33,743 bases of DNA from an uncultured Bacilli bacterium. GTDB taxonomy: Bacteria; Bacillota_I; Bacilli_A; RF39; UBA660. The stretch is taken from assembly GCA_944358265.1 (NCBI GenBank), contig CALVQR010000007.1, positions 1 through 33,743 of the forward strand, written 5' to 3'. Shown one piece after another: positions 1 through 7,725 of the stretch (the stretch's first letter is position 1; every line of letters begins with the position of its first letter). A program made the position numbers and the translations under genes. Below the pieces are notes generated by a model that made no database searches, was not told the origin of the DNA, and worked only from the letters and a program-made list of their open reading frames with translations.

Positions 1-711
1 ATATCCTTTTTTCTTTGTTAATAAACTCATGACACTCTGGTCATTCCGGTGTTCTCTTAAATCTTCATAGTTTTCATTATTACACGCTTCAAATGTGTTC
101 TTAAAATTTACTTTAAGTGCATCATCAAACACTCTACATATCGCATCAACAACCAATTTTTGATTTTTCTTTAAATCATTTACTTCAACTACCCCTGCGT
201 TTATATAGTCATTTATTAATATTAAAACATTATTCTTTACTGTTTTAAATCTTAGAGCTTTGTACATTTTAGGAAATAAAAATTTATATACTTCAGGTCT
301 TTCAAACAAATTACTAATTGGAATAAAAGTTTTATCTTTATAATTTTTTAAAATTAAATCTACGTATAAATCAAGTGCTGATTTATTATTTGTTGTAGTA
401 AGCAAATAAACTATTTTACTTTTAAATCCTTCATCAACTTTTGAATATAATTTTTTTATTTCAGCAGAGTATTCATCATAATAATTTTTTATACATAATT
501 CAAGTAAAAATGAATTTACTCCACCACTATCATCATTTAATCCAAAATCTTTAGTCAAATTATTAATTATAAATAAACCCATTTTATTAGTTATCTTCAT
601 TTTAGATATTTTTTTATATGCTTTTAACTTTGATTCAAAATCTTTTTTTTCAATTATTTCTAATAAATATGCAAGTCTATTTAATCTGATTTCTTCAATT
701 ACCTCTCTCAT
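1..711 (-). CDS. Unknown protein, N-terminal part only (runs off window)
   Basis: An uninterrupted frame of 237 codons runs from ATG at 711 to the window edge, so the C-terminus is missing. An AGGAGA ribosome binding site lies just upstream, at about 716-721. The protein begins MREVIEEIRL and is helical, rich in Lys, Leu and Asp, with no signal peptide, membrane segment or motif that I recognise. Its spaced pattern of short helices is compatible with an alpha-helical repeat (HEAT-like) fold, but that is only an impression. An extended -10 box (TGATATAAT, minus sense) lies about 40 bases upstream. Codon use is like the neighbours. Function unknown. Confidence 0.75.
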   Translation of the reverse strand, partial: MREVIEEIRLNRLAYLLEIIEKKDFESKLKAYKKISKMKITNKMGLFIINNLTKDFGLNDDSGGVNSFLLELCIKNYYDEYSAEIKKLYSKVDEGFKSKIVYLLTTTNNKSALDLYVDLILKNYKDKTFIPISNLFERPEVYKFLFPKMYKALRFKTVKNNVLILINDYINAGVVEVNDLKKNQKLVVDAICRVFDDALKVNFKNTFEACNNENYEDLREHRNDQSVMSLLTKKKGY

Positions 712-733
712 AAAATTCTCCTATCTATAAAAG

Positions 734-749
734 TACTACATTACTACAT
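734..749. repeat. Tandem TACTACAT pair in a divergent intergenic region
   Basis: Two adjacent perfect copies of the 8-mer TACTACAT (734-741 and 742-749) lie between the -10 and the ribosome binding site of the minus-strand gene. A third copy at 879-886 lies before the divergent plus-strand small gene. This is a possible operator, but the same 8-mer also occurs in coding DNA. Confidence 0.4.
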
Positions 750-758
750 ATTATATCA
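750..758 (-). promoter_or_regulatory. Extended -10 promoter element for the 1-711 gene
   Basis: Minus-strand TGATATAAT, an extended -10 match. No good -35 is present at 17 bases. The predicted transcript start lies inside a tandem pair of TACTACAT units at 734-749. Confidence 0.45.
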
Positions 759-932
759 AATTATATAAAAAAAAAGAAGAAAAATTCTTATAAAAGCAAT
801 AAAAATTAAATATATTTATTATTTAAAAAATTTTTACTTTACATTTTATTTATTTAAATAATAACTATTATTAATGCCTACTACATTTTATTTATATTAG
901 AATAATATATCTATAGGATGGTGATATATTTG

Positions 933-1124
933 ATGAATTTTTTTCAAAATCTTTTACTAAATACTAAAAGATTAATATGTTTTATGCTTACAGTAACATT
1001 TTTTATAATTTTAACTTATCAAATTATTATATTATTGTTTATTACTACACCACTTAATGCAGTACTTTTACTTATAGTATTTTTAATTTTATGTACCTGT
1101 GGTTTCTTCTTTTTTAGATGTTAA
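933..1124 (+). CDS. Putative small membrane protein (63 aa)
   Basis: The frame is open from an ATG at 918, but that codon lies inside the AGGATGGTG ribosome-binding-like sequence. The in-frame ATG at 933, about 8-10 bases downstream, is the better start and gives 63 residues (MNFFQNLLLN...). The protein is almost entirely two hydrophobic helices (about residues 14-36 and 43-60) with a basic NTKR segment near the N-terminus, so a two-span inner-membrane protein is likely. Its last 36 bases overlap the 3' end of the convergent kinase gene. AT-rich DNA readily yields hydrophobic chance frames, so reality rests on the ribosome binding site and the free intergenic position. Function unknown. Confidence 0.45.
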   Translation: MNFFQNLLLNTKRLICFMLTVTFFIILTYQIIILLFITTPLNAVLLLIVFLILCTCGFFFFRC

Positions 1125-1979
1125 TAAACTTTCAGTTTTATATATTTTATCTAAAAATTTTCTAACCTTTTTTACCATTTCATATTCACTATAACTAATA
1201 TCTATTTTTTCTGGTATTGATATAAGTATACTTAATAATTTTTTCTCTTCTTCTAAAAGAGGAAAAATTCTTTCGTATTCTTCAAGTAATATAGAAAAAT
1301 CAAAATCCAATGCATATTTATTATAAAAGTTTATAAAATCATAAATTGGTAAATCAATTTTACTTAGATCCCAACTGATTAGATAAATATTTTTATTTTT
1401 TATTAAATTATCTAGTTTTAAATTATTGTGAAGAGTAACTACTCTTTTTCTTTTTTTATCTTTTATAAGTTCATACCAAGCATCTAGTTCATTCCTGCAA
1501 AAATATATACAAGAAAATATTTTAGATATGTTTCTTGCTATCAAATATTCTGATGGACTCATATAAATTCTTGATTCAATTATATTAATTATATCTAAAT
1601 AATAATTATTTATATAATCTATCTTTTTTTTAGTTTCTTCATATATATTTTTAAATTCATCATAATCAATTTCTTTATAATATGTTGTTTTACTATGAAG
1701 AAGTGCAATTAAACGAATTATATCAAAAGCTCTTTGACTATCATCATATGGAATATCTTCTAAATATTCAAACATAATACTATTTTTATCTTGTGAAATT
1801 ATCTTAGGAAAATAATCAAAATTTCTTGATGATAAATACTTATATATATTGTTATTACCCTTATTTTCTTTTAAAACAAATTGACCTAAAGGAGTATCTA
1901 CTATAGTTGCTTTTCCTTTTATAGTATACTTATCTACCTTTAGGCCTTGTTTATCAAGTAAATTTTTAAACTCTCTCAT
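1089..1979 (-). CDS. CotS/YsxE-family spore coat kinase-like protein, probably degenerate
   Basis: This is a 296-aa protein with the layout of the aminoglycoside-phosphotransferase/CotS kinase fold: an N-lobe ending in an EYLED hinge near residue 71, and a C-lobe with the catalytic-loop equivalent HNNLKLDN at 184-191 and an ISWD motif at 201-204 matching the metal-binding IDWD/IDFD motif. The family loop is normally HGDxxxxN. Here the catalytic Asp is Asn186, while Asn191 and Asp204 remain, so phosphotransfer may be lost. The start overlaps the end of the spoVID-like gene by 14 bases and has no ribosome binding site of its own, indicating translational coupling. Bacillus subtilis has the same pair, spoVID-ysxE. 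A role in spore coat assembly is inferred from family and context. Confidence 0.72.
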   Translation of the reverse strand: MREFKNLLDKQGLKVDKYTIKGKATIVDTPLGQFVLKENKGNNNIYKYLSSRNFDYFPKIISQDKNSIMFEYLEDIPYDDSQRAFDIIRLIALLHSKTTYYKEIDYDEFKNIYEETKKKIDYINNYYLDIINIIESRIYMSPSEYLIARNISKIFSCIYFCRNELDAWYELIKDKKRKRVVTLHNNLKLDNLIKNKNIYLISWDLSKIDLPIYDFINFYNKYALDFDFSILLEEYERIFPLLEEEKKLLSILISIPEKIDISYSEYEMVKKVRKFLDKIYKTESLLTSKKEETTGT

Positions 1980-2748
1980 TAATATATGGAATTATTATTT
2001 TATTTCCAAGGGTAATTTGTTCTATATTATTATACTCTTTTATTTCTTCAGCTGAAACTCCATATTTATTTGCAATTAAATCAATATTATCATTTTCTCT
2101 AACTATATGAACATAATAACTTACATACTTTTCATCTTTATCACTAAAATTATTAAATATCGATTTTACTGTTTCTTTAATATCTTCATCTTGTTTATCT
2201 ACTTTATCTATTTTTTCATTTGTCTGTTTAAACAAATCTTTTTCATCTTCAAGCATAATATCCTCCTTCTTATAATTAAATATATTTCTATTTTCATCTT
2301 CCACTGTTTCATCTTTATTATCTATTTCTTCATTATTTTCTAATTGCTTTCTTGAATCTATTATTAAATCAGGTTTAATTTCTTCAGATATTTCTTTTTC
2401 TTCTTCACCATCATCGATTTCAATTAATTCCGCCCCTTCAATTAAAACATCTATCTCAACTCTCAATATTTCCTCATTTATTATTTCAAATTTAAAATCA
2501 TCTATATCTATTTTTATTCTATTCATATCATATTTAGTATCAAGTGTTATATCAAATGGAAGACCATGTATAAATGGCTCTGTATTTATAGATGAATCAT
2601 TCATTTTATAATCTCCACTTACTATAAATTCACCAGAAACTATATTATTATCTTCAATAGATAAGTTATGTTCAAGTGATATACTAGTTATTTCATATAT
2701 TTTAGTGTTAAATTTTATATCTTTTATAAATGGTATTATTTTTTTCAT
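1966..2748 (-). CDS. spoVID: SpoVID-like spore coat assembly protein with C-terminal LysM
   Basis: The protein has 260 residues. The N-terminal beta-rich region (about 1-112) resembles the SpoVID/SipL coat-morphogen domain. A strongly acidic low-complexity linker (about 113-205) follows, and then a LysM domain (about 210-256: YYVHIVRENDNIDLIANKYG onward, ending in IIIPYI). In Bacillus, SpoVID sits on the forespore surface and drives encasement by coat proteins; its LysM binds precursor material at the mother-cell membrane. The same domain order supports this call. The start at 2748 is preceded by GAGGGATT. It is short compared with Bacillus SpoVID (about 575 aa), mainly in the linker. The CotS-like kinase gene overlaps its 3' end. 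Confidence 0.75.
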   Translation of the reverse strand: MKKIIPFIKDIKFNTKIYEITSISLEHNLSIEDNNIVSGEFIVSGDYKMNDSSINTEPFIHGLPFDITLDTKYDMNRIKIDIDDFKFEIINEEILRVEIDVLIEGAELIEIDDGEEEKEISEEIKPDLIIDSRKQLENNEEIDNKDETVEDENRNIFNYKKEDIMLEDEKDLFKQTNEKIDKVDKQDEDIKETVKSIFNNFSDKDEKYVSYYVHIVRENDNIDLIANKYGVSAEEIKEYNNIEQITLGNKIIIPYINERV

Positions 2749-2778
2749 ATCAATCCCTCATTTCTAATTAATAATATT

Positions 2779-2801
2779 AAAAAAAGTTCTAAAATAGAAC
2801 T
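2779..2801 (-). terminator. Terminator of lon
   Basis: On the minus strand AGTTCTA-TTT-TAGAACT (2785-2791 with 2795-2801) is followed by a run of T. It begins only one base after the lon stop codon. Confidence 0.8.
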
Positions 2802-2802
2802 C

Positions 2803-5115
2803 TTATTTGAATAAATAATTAAATATTTGACTATAGTTTTCTACATATACAATTTCCATATTTTCTTTAACTACATCAGGTATATCATTTTCATCAATTT
2901 CATTTTCTTTTGGAACAAATATTTTTTTAATTTTAGAATTAAATGCAGCGATTGATTTTTCTTTTAATCCTCCAATTGCAAGTACTTTACCATTTAATGT
3001 TATTTCTCCAGTCATTGCAATATTGTTATCTATTTTTTTATTAAGCAATGAACTAAGTATTGATGTAACTAAAGTTACTCCGGCGCTTGGTCCATCTTTT
3101 GGAATTGCAATATTAATACCATTTATATGAATATCATTTTCATTTAATTTATTTATGTCTATACCAAATTCTTCATAATTAGATTTTATAAATCCAAGTG
3201 CTACTTTAACACTTTCTTTCATTACATCTCCTAAAGAACCAGTCATTATTATATTACCCTTCCCTTTATAATATGTAGTTTCAATAGGAAGTATTTCTCC
3301 ACCATATGTTGTATATGCAAGTCCATTTACAATACCAGGTAAATTTAACTTAATACTTTCTAAATGTTCATATTTTCTTTTACCAAGATATTCTTCTAAT
3401 ACTTCAATTGTAATTACTTTTTTTGTTTTTTTACCAGTACTTATCATTTCTTTTGCAACTTTTCTCATTATTTTTGATAGTACTCTTTCAAGTTCACGAA
3501 CTCCTGCTTCTTTTGTATAACCTTCAATTATATATTTAAGAGTGCTTTCATCTATTAGTATATTTGATTTAGTAAGTCCATGTTCTTTTAGTAATTTATC
3601 ATACATATAATTTTTAGAAATATCTAATTTTTCAAATATTGTATAAGATGACAAATTAATAATTTCAAGTCTATCTCTAAGTGCATATGGTATATCATTT
3701 ATATTATTTGCAGTTAATATAAACATTACATTAGATAAATCAAATGCTTCTTCAATGTAATTATCATAAAACATTGAATTTTGTTCTGGATCTAGTACTT
3801 CAAGTAATGCACTTGCAGGATCACCTTTTATATCTTTAGTCATCTTATCTATTTCATCTATTAAAAATACTGGATTAGATACTTTTGCTTTTATAATGCC
3901 ATTTATAATTCTACCTGGAGCCGATCCTAAATAAGTTCTTCTATGTCCTACTATTTCAGCTTCATCATTAACTCCTCCGACTGATATCTTTACAAACCTT
4001 CTATTTAGTGCTTTCGCAATTGAAATAGCAAACGATGTTTTGCCTACACCAGGAGGACCAACTAAACATATAATTGGACTTTTTATTGAATTTGTTAATT
4101 GCTTTACAGATATATATTCAAGAATTCTAGATTTAACTTTATCAAGTCCAAAGTGAGTATCATTTAAACTTTTTTCTATTTTATCTATATTTTTTACATC
4201 TTTAGTATAAACTTCAAATGGAAGTGAAAGAACTGTATCAATATAACTTTTTATAGTAGTTACTTCAGGACTAGTTGGAGTTAATAGTTCATATTTTCTG
4301 ATTTCTTTATATAATTTTTCTTTAATTTCTTCTGAACATTTTAAATTTTCTACTGATTTTCTTAATTCACTTATTTCTTCATCTTTGGATACATCCTCAC
4401 CTAATTCTTTTTTTATTGCATTAATTTTTTCTCTTAATATAAAATCCTTTTGTGACTTATCTAAACTAATTCTAACTTCTTCATCTATATTTCTTTCAAT
4501 CAAACTAATATTTTTTTCTTCAGCAATTAATTTTAATACTTTTTTTGCCCTTTTAATTGGACTACTTTCTGAAATAAAAATATTTTTATTATCATAACTT
4601 AATGGAAGTATATTGCATACTATATCTGTTAATTTATCTAATGATTCTTCCTCGTTAAGTTTAATTATTATATTATTTGATATATTAGGCATTAATCTTA
4701 CATAAGATGCGAATTCTTTTTTTAAAGATCTAAGATATGCTTCTTTTTCTTCATATGATTCAGAAGGCGTTTCAATAGGACCAATTATTGCATCTAAAAC
4801 ATCATCTTCTTCTCTTATATATTCATATACTATTGCTCTATTAATTCCCGTTACACTAATTCTAATATGGTTATTAGGTAAATCAAAATTACTTGTTATT
4901 TTCCCAATAATTCCAACTTTTGGTAAATCATTAATTTCTATTTTTTCATCAAAAATACAATATGGTGAAATTAAAAGTATATAACCATTATTATTGACTA
5001 TTGAATTTGTTATATTTCTTTTATCTATATCATTTGAAATTTCTAATTTTATTTCACCATGAGGAAGTAAAATAATGTTTTTTAAAACAATTACTGGCAA
5101 TTTTGTTTTCAACAT
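2803..5115 (-). CDS. lon: ATP-dependent protease LonA
   Basis: Full-length LonA, 770 residues. Lon is a cytoplasmic hexameric AAA+ serine protease that degrades misfolded and short-lived regulatory proteins. The substrate-binding LON domain spans about 1-200 and is followed by a helical region. Walker A GPPGVGKT is at 353-360 and Walker B VFLIDE at 416-421. The protease domain carries the catalytic Ser677 (in GPSAG) and Lys720 (in GGLKEK), whose 43-residue spacing equals that of E. coli Lon (S679/K722). The start is fixed by GAGGAGGT nine bases upstream. It is transcribed alone: its own consensus promoter at 5155-5182, a palindromic operator over the -10, and its own terminator. Confidence 0.97.
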   Translation of the reverse strand: MLKTKLPVIVLKNIILLPHGEIKLEISNDIDKRNITNSIVNNNGYILLISPYCIFDEKIEINDLPKVGIIGKITSNFDLPNNHIRISVTGINRAIVYEYIREEDDVLDAIIGPIETPSESYEEKEAYLRSLKKEFASYVRLMPNISNNIIIKLNEEESLDKLTDIVCNILPLSYDNKNIFISESSPIKRAKKVLKLIAEEKNISLIERNIDEEVRISLDKSQKDFILREKINAIKKELGEDVSKDEEISELRKSVENLKCSEEIKEKLYKEIRKYELLTPTSPEVTTIKSYIDTVLSLPFEVYTKDVKNIDKIEKSLNDTHFGLDKVKSRILEYISVKQLTNSIKSPIICLVGPPGVGKTSFAISIAKALNRRFVKISVGGVNDEAEIVGHRRTYLGSAPGRIINGIIKAKVSNPVFLIDEIDKMTKDIKGDPASALLEVLDPEQNSMFYDNYIEEAFDLSNVMFILTANNINDIPYALRDRLEIINLSSYTIFEKLDISKNYMYDKLLKEHGLTKSNILIDESTLKYIIEGYTKEAGVRELERVLSKIMRKVAKEMISTGKKTKKVITIEVLEEYLGKRKYEHLESIKLNLPGIVNGLAYTTYGGEILPIETTYYKGKGNIIMTGSLGDVMKESVKVALGFIKSNYEEFGIDINKLNENDIHINGINIAIPKDGPSAGVTLVTSILSSLLNKKIDNNIAMTGEITLNGKVLAIGGLKEKSIAAFNSKIKKIFVPKENEIDENDIPDVVKENMEIVYVENYSQIFNYLFK

Positions 5116-5139
5116 GTTTTACCTCCTCATCAAGTCAAT

Positions 5140-5158
5140 TAATAAACATTGTTTATTA
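5140..5158. promoter_or_regulatory. Palindromic operator overlapping lon -10
   Basis: A perfect 19-base palindrome, TAATAAACA-T-TGTTTATTA. It overlaps the last bases of the lon -10 (5155-5160) and the expected transcript start, a position where a bound dimer would block transcription. The regulator is unknown. It does not resemble the CIRCE element (TTAGCACTC arms) or the tandem GGTCAAA repeats bound by CtsR. Confidence 0.6.
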
Positions 5159-5182
5159 TAGTTTATTTAGAAAAAAAGTCAA
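5155..5182 (-). promoter_or_regulatory. Sigma-A promoter of lon
   Basis: On the minus strand -35 TTGACT (5182-5177), a 16-base spacer and -10 TATAAT (5160-5155). Both boxes are near consensus. Confidence 0.8.
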
Positions 5183-5183
5183 T

Positions 5184-5212
5184 AAAAAAAGTATAGTTTA
5201 TATACTTTTTTT
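5184..5212 (-). terminator. Terminator of tig
   Basis: Twelve-base inverted repeat AAAAAAAGTATA / TATACTTTTTTT with a 5-base loop, followed on the minus strand by the lon promoter. The hairpin includes two bases of the tig stop codon (5211-5213). Confidence 0.75.
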
Positions 5213-6452
5213 ATTTTTTAATTATATCTAATACCTTTTGCATTTCAATGTCATATTTAAGTGCATCAACACCACCAATTTCTTTAAGTAAATCTTCTTT
5301 AGACATTTGATATTTTTTAGCAAGGTCTTCTGCTTCTTTATCAATTTCTTCATCAGTAACTTCTATTTTTTCTAGTTTAACTATTTCTTCAAGCATTAAT
5401 CTATATTTTACTCTTTTTTCTGCTTCAGGTTTCATTTGTTCTTTTAATTGTTCTTCATTGGAATTTGTAAATTGATAGAACATATCAAGTGTGATTCCCT
5501 GCATTTTTAAATTTTCTTCATATTGATGAATCATTCTATGAACCTCTTCATCTATTAATTCTGTAGGCAATTCTACTTCAGTATTTTTAGCTACTTCTTC
5601 AAGTAATTCATCTACATATTTATTTTCAAGTTCATAATCTTTTTTTACTTCTAAATCAGCTTTTATTAAATCTTTTAATTCTTCTTCAGTTTCAACATTA
5701 TCATAACCTAAATCCTTAAAGAATTCTTCATCCATTTCAGGTAATTGTTTAGTTTTTACTTCATTAACTTTAATTCTAAATGTAACAGGTGCTCCTTTTA
5801 AATCTTCAGAAGCATAATCTTCTGGGAAAGTAACATTAATATCTTTTTCGTCACCAGATTTTAATCCTATAATTTGTTCTTCAAATCCAGGTATAAAAGT
5901 ATTACTTCCTATTTCAAGAGGATAGTTTTCTCCTTTTCCTCCTTCAAATGCTACTCCATCTTTAAATCCTTCAAAATCAATAACTGCTGTATCTCCTTCT
6001 TCTACTTTACCATCTTTAACTACAATATCAGCATATTGATTTCTTAAATGTTCAATTTGATCTTTTATTTCATCCTCAGTTACTTTAACTTCACCTTTTT
6101 TAACTTTTAATCCTGTATATTTTTTTACTTTAACCTCGGGTTTTGTAATAATTTTAAAAGTTAATGTTAATGAGTCCTTACTAATTTCTTTAATATCAAT
6201 AATAGGTTGAACAATTGGTTCAAGTTTACTATCATTTAAAGCTTTAGAATAAGCGTCTGGTAACACTTCATTTATAGCTTGTTCATATAATGATTCTACC
6301 CCAAATTTCTTCTCAAATATATTTCTTGGTACTTTACCTTTTCTAAAGCCATCTACTTTAACATTTTTTACATTTTTTTCAAATGATTTTTCAAGTGCCT
6401 TACCCCAATCTTCTTTATCTATTTTTACTTCTATTTCATGTACATTTTTCAT
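5211..6452 (-). CDS. tig: Trigger factor (ribosome-bound chaperone, peptidyl-prolyl isomerase)
   Basis: 413 residues, against about 430 in most bacteria. Trigger factor binds the ribosome exit tunnel and folds nascent chains. The N-terminal ribosome-binding domain shows the signature GFRKGKVPRNIFEKKFG near residues 36-52, which corresponds to the GFRxGKxP loop. A middle FKBP-type isomerase domain (about 155-245, with AVIDFEGFKDG, LEIGSNTFIPGFE and VTFPEDY motifs) precedes the helical C-terminal arms. The start is preceded by AAGGAGG. The gene has its own promoter (6480-6508) and terminator and stands alone between lon and a short unknown gene; in many Firmicutes tig lies near clpX and lon. 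Confidence 0.97.
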   Translation of the reverse strand: MKNVHEIEVKIDKEDWGKALEKSFEKNVKNVKVDGFRKGKVPRNIFEKKFGVESLYEQAINEVLPDAYSKALNDSKLEPIVQPIIDIKEISKDSLTLTFKIITKPEVKVKKYTGLKVKKGEVKVTEDEIKDQIEHLRNQYADIVVKDGKVEEGDTAVIDFEGFKDGVAFEGGKGENYPLEIGSNTFIPGFEEQIIGLKSGDEKDINVTFPEDYASEDLKGAPVTFRIKVNEVKTKQLPEMDEEFFKDLGYDNVETEEELKDLIKADLEVKKDYELENKYVDELLEEVAKNTEVELPTELIDEEVHRMIHQYEENLKMQGITLDMFYQFTNSNEEQLKEQMKPEAEKRVKYRLMLEEIVKLEKIEVTDEEIDKEAEDLAKKYQMSKEDLLKEIGGVDALKYDIEMQKVLDIIKK

Positions 6453-6479
6453 AAAACTTCCTCCTTAAAAATCTATTAT

Positions 6480-6508
6480 ATTATATAATAAATTGAATTT
6501 TATATCAA
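6480..6508 (-). promoter_or_regulatory. Sigma-A promoter of tig
   Basis: On the minus strand TTGATA (6508-6503), a 17-base spacer and TATAAT (6485-6480), ending about 28 bases before the tig start. Confidence 0.75.
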
Positions 6509-6532
6509 GAAAAAAAGCAATTTAAATTGCTT
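6509..6532 (-). terminator. Terminator of the 6531-7064 gene
   Basis: Perfect 18-base palindrome AAGCAATTT/AAATTGCTT (6515-6532) followed on the minus strand by a T run. It overlaps the first two bases of the stop codon at 6531-6533. Confidence 0.8.
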
Positions 6533-7064
6533 AAATGTAAAATAAAGAACTAGTTGTATCATTTATTCCTAGTTTTAATTTCTTAAACATATTATTTTCA
6601 TGTTCTTTACATTCCTGATTTTTTAGCGTAAAGCCTTCACACTTTAATATATCATTATATATAATAGAATCATCTTTTAAATTTAATTTTTGACTTTTAA
6701 CTTTGGATATTAATATATTAACAATTTTATCATTATTATCTTTTATTTTTAAATATGTATTAAATCCTAAATTAGTTTCTTCATACGAATATCCTTTTAT
6801 ATTTTTTATCGGTATATATATTTTATTTAAATTATTTATTATATTTTTCTTTTCTTCTATTAGTATATCATCTTCATTAGATATATTAAATAATTTTTTG
6901 TATGATACAAAATTATATTTAATAAAATCTACCTTTATTCCAGATTTTATTATTAAAAGAAATTGAAATCCTCCCCTTTTACTTGGATAATAAGTAATTC
7001 CAATTAATTTATTTTCTTCTAATAATTTGTTATATAATAAACTATCTAATAATTTTGGTTTCAT
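6531..7064 (-). CDS. Unknown cytoplasmic protein (177 aa)
   Basis: An uninterrupted frame with a good ribosome binding site (AAGGAG, 7 bases before ATG at 7064) and its own terminator, so it is probably a real single-gene unit. A TATAAT box lies a few tens of bases upstream of the start. The protein is soluble, with alternating beta strands and basic segments (YYPSKRGGFQFLLIIKSG near residues 26-43, IYIPIKNIKGYSYEETN in the middle). I see no signal peptide, membrane span, catalytic motif or metal-binding cluster, and I do not recognise a family. It lies between greA and tig, and the context does not suggest a role. Confidence 0.7.
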   Translation of the reverse strand: MKPKLLDSLLYNKLLEENKLIGITYYPSKRGGFQFLLIIKSGIKVDFIKYNFVSYKKLFNISNEDDILIEEKKNIINNLNKIYIPIKNIKGYSYEETNLGFNTYLKIKDNNDKIVNILISKVKSQKLNLKDDSIIYNDILKCEGFTLKNQECKEHENNMFKKLKLGINDTTSSLFYI

Positions 7065-7149
7065 ATTCTAACTCCTTTATTCTATGATTATATAATACTG
7101 AAATAATAATAAAATAAATGTCGATATATATGATTTTTTAAATTTGTGT

Positions 7150-7174
7150 AAAAAAAGATCACATATGTGACCTT
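7150..7174 (-). terminator. Terminator of greA
   Basis: Inverted repeat AAGATCACAT / ATGTGACCTT (7155-7174; one mismatch becomes a G-U pair on the minus-strand transcript), followed by a T run. It lies six bases after the greA stop. Confidence 0.8.
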
Positions 7175-7180
7175 TAAATA

Positions 7181-7651
7181 TTACTTTATTGAAACTATTT
7201 CAACTTCATAATTTCCATTAGGACTCTCGACAGATACTATATCTCCAACTTTTTTACCTAAAATAACTCTAGCAATTGGAGATTCATTTGAGATTTTATT
7301 TTCAAATGGATCCGCTTCAGTACTACCAACTATTTTATATTCTTCAGTTTCATCATCATCTACATATTTTATCTCAACAGTTGATCCAACAGATACTTCA
7401 TCTGATTTTCCTTCTTTTATTATTGTTGAATTTTCTATTAAATACTCAAGTTCTCTTATTCTAGCTTCTACTATAGCTTGCTTATCTCTTGCAGCATGAT
7501 ATTCAGCATTTTCAGATAAATCTCCAAGAGCTCTTGCTTCTTTTATTGCATTTATAACTTCAGGTCTAACGTTTGTAGTTAAATCCTCTAATTCTTTTTT
7601 TAGGTCTTCTAATCCTTCTTTAGTTATGAAGTTTTCTTGTTTTACTGTCAT
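7181..7651 (-). CDS. greA: Transcription elongation factor GreA
   Basis: 156 residues from the ATG at 7651. The frame is open to 7690, but AAAGGAGAGG lies 8 bases before the 7651 ATG and the protein then starts MTVKQENFITKEG, the usual GreA N-terminus. GreA enters the RNA polymerase secondary channel and rescues backtracked complexes by stimulating transcript cleavage. The N-terminal coiled coil carries the conserved tip ALGDLSENAEYHAARDKQ, with acidic Asp44 and Glu47. The C-terminal domain has the family's SPIARVILGKKVGD motif. A consensus promoter (7697-7725) overlaps the end of the upstream U32 gene, so greA is at least partly independent of that operon. Confidence 0.96.
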   Translation of the reverse strand: MTVKQENFITKEGLEDLKKELEDLTTNVRPEVINAIKEARALGDLSENAEYHAARDKQAIVEARIRELEYLIENSTIIKEGKSDEVSVGSTVEIKYVDDDETEEYKIVGSTEADPFENKISNESPIARVILGKKVGDIVSVESPNGNYEVEIVSIK

Positions 7652-7696
7652 TACTAACCTCTCCTTTAAACTTTCTTCTTTAGAAAGCATGCAAAA

Positions 7697-7725
7697 ATGA
7701 TACTACATTTTATTCTTTTTGTCAA
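7697..7725 (-). promoter_or_regulatory. Sigma-A promoter of greA
   Basis: On the minus strand TTGACA (7725-7720), a 17-base spacer and TATCAT (7702-7697). The -35 overlaps the last codons of the U32 gene. The leader of about 40 bases could also encode an out-of-place extension of greA, but the ribosome binding site argues against this. Confidence 0.75.

Noticed and set aside
2107-2343. Plus-strand open frame inside the spoVID-like gene
   Set aside because: Antisense shadow, nearly all Ile/Phe/Tyr from the Lys/Glu/Asn-rich linker on the other strand; no ribosome binding site.
7652-7690. N-terminal extension of GreA
   Set aside because: The ribosome binding site AAAGGAGAGG lies before the inner ATG, and the extension is not part of the GreA family.
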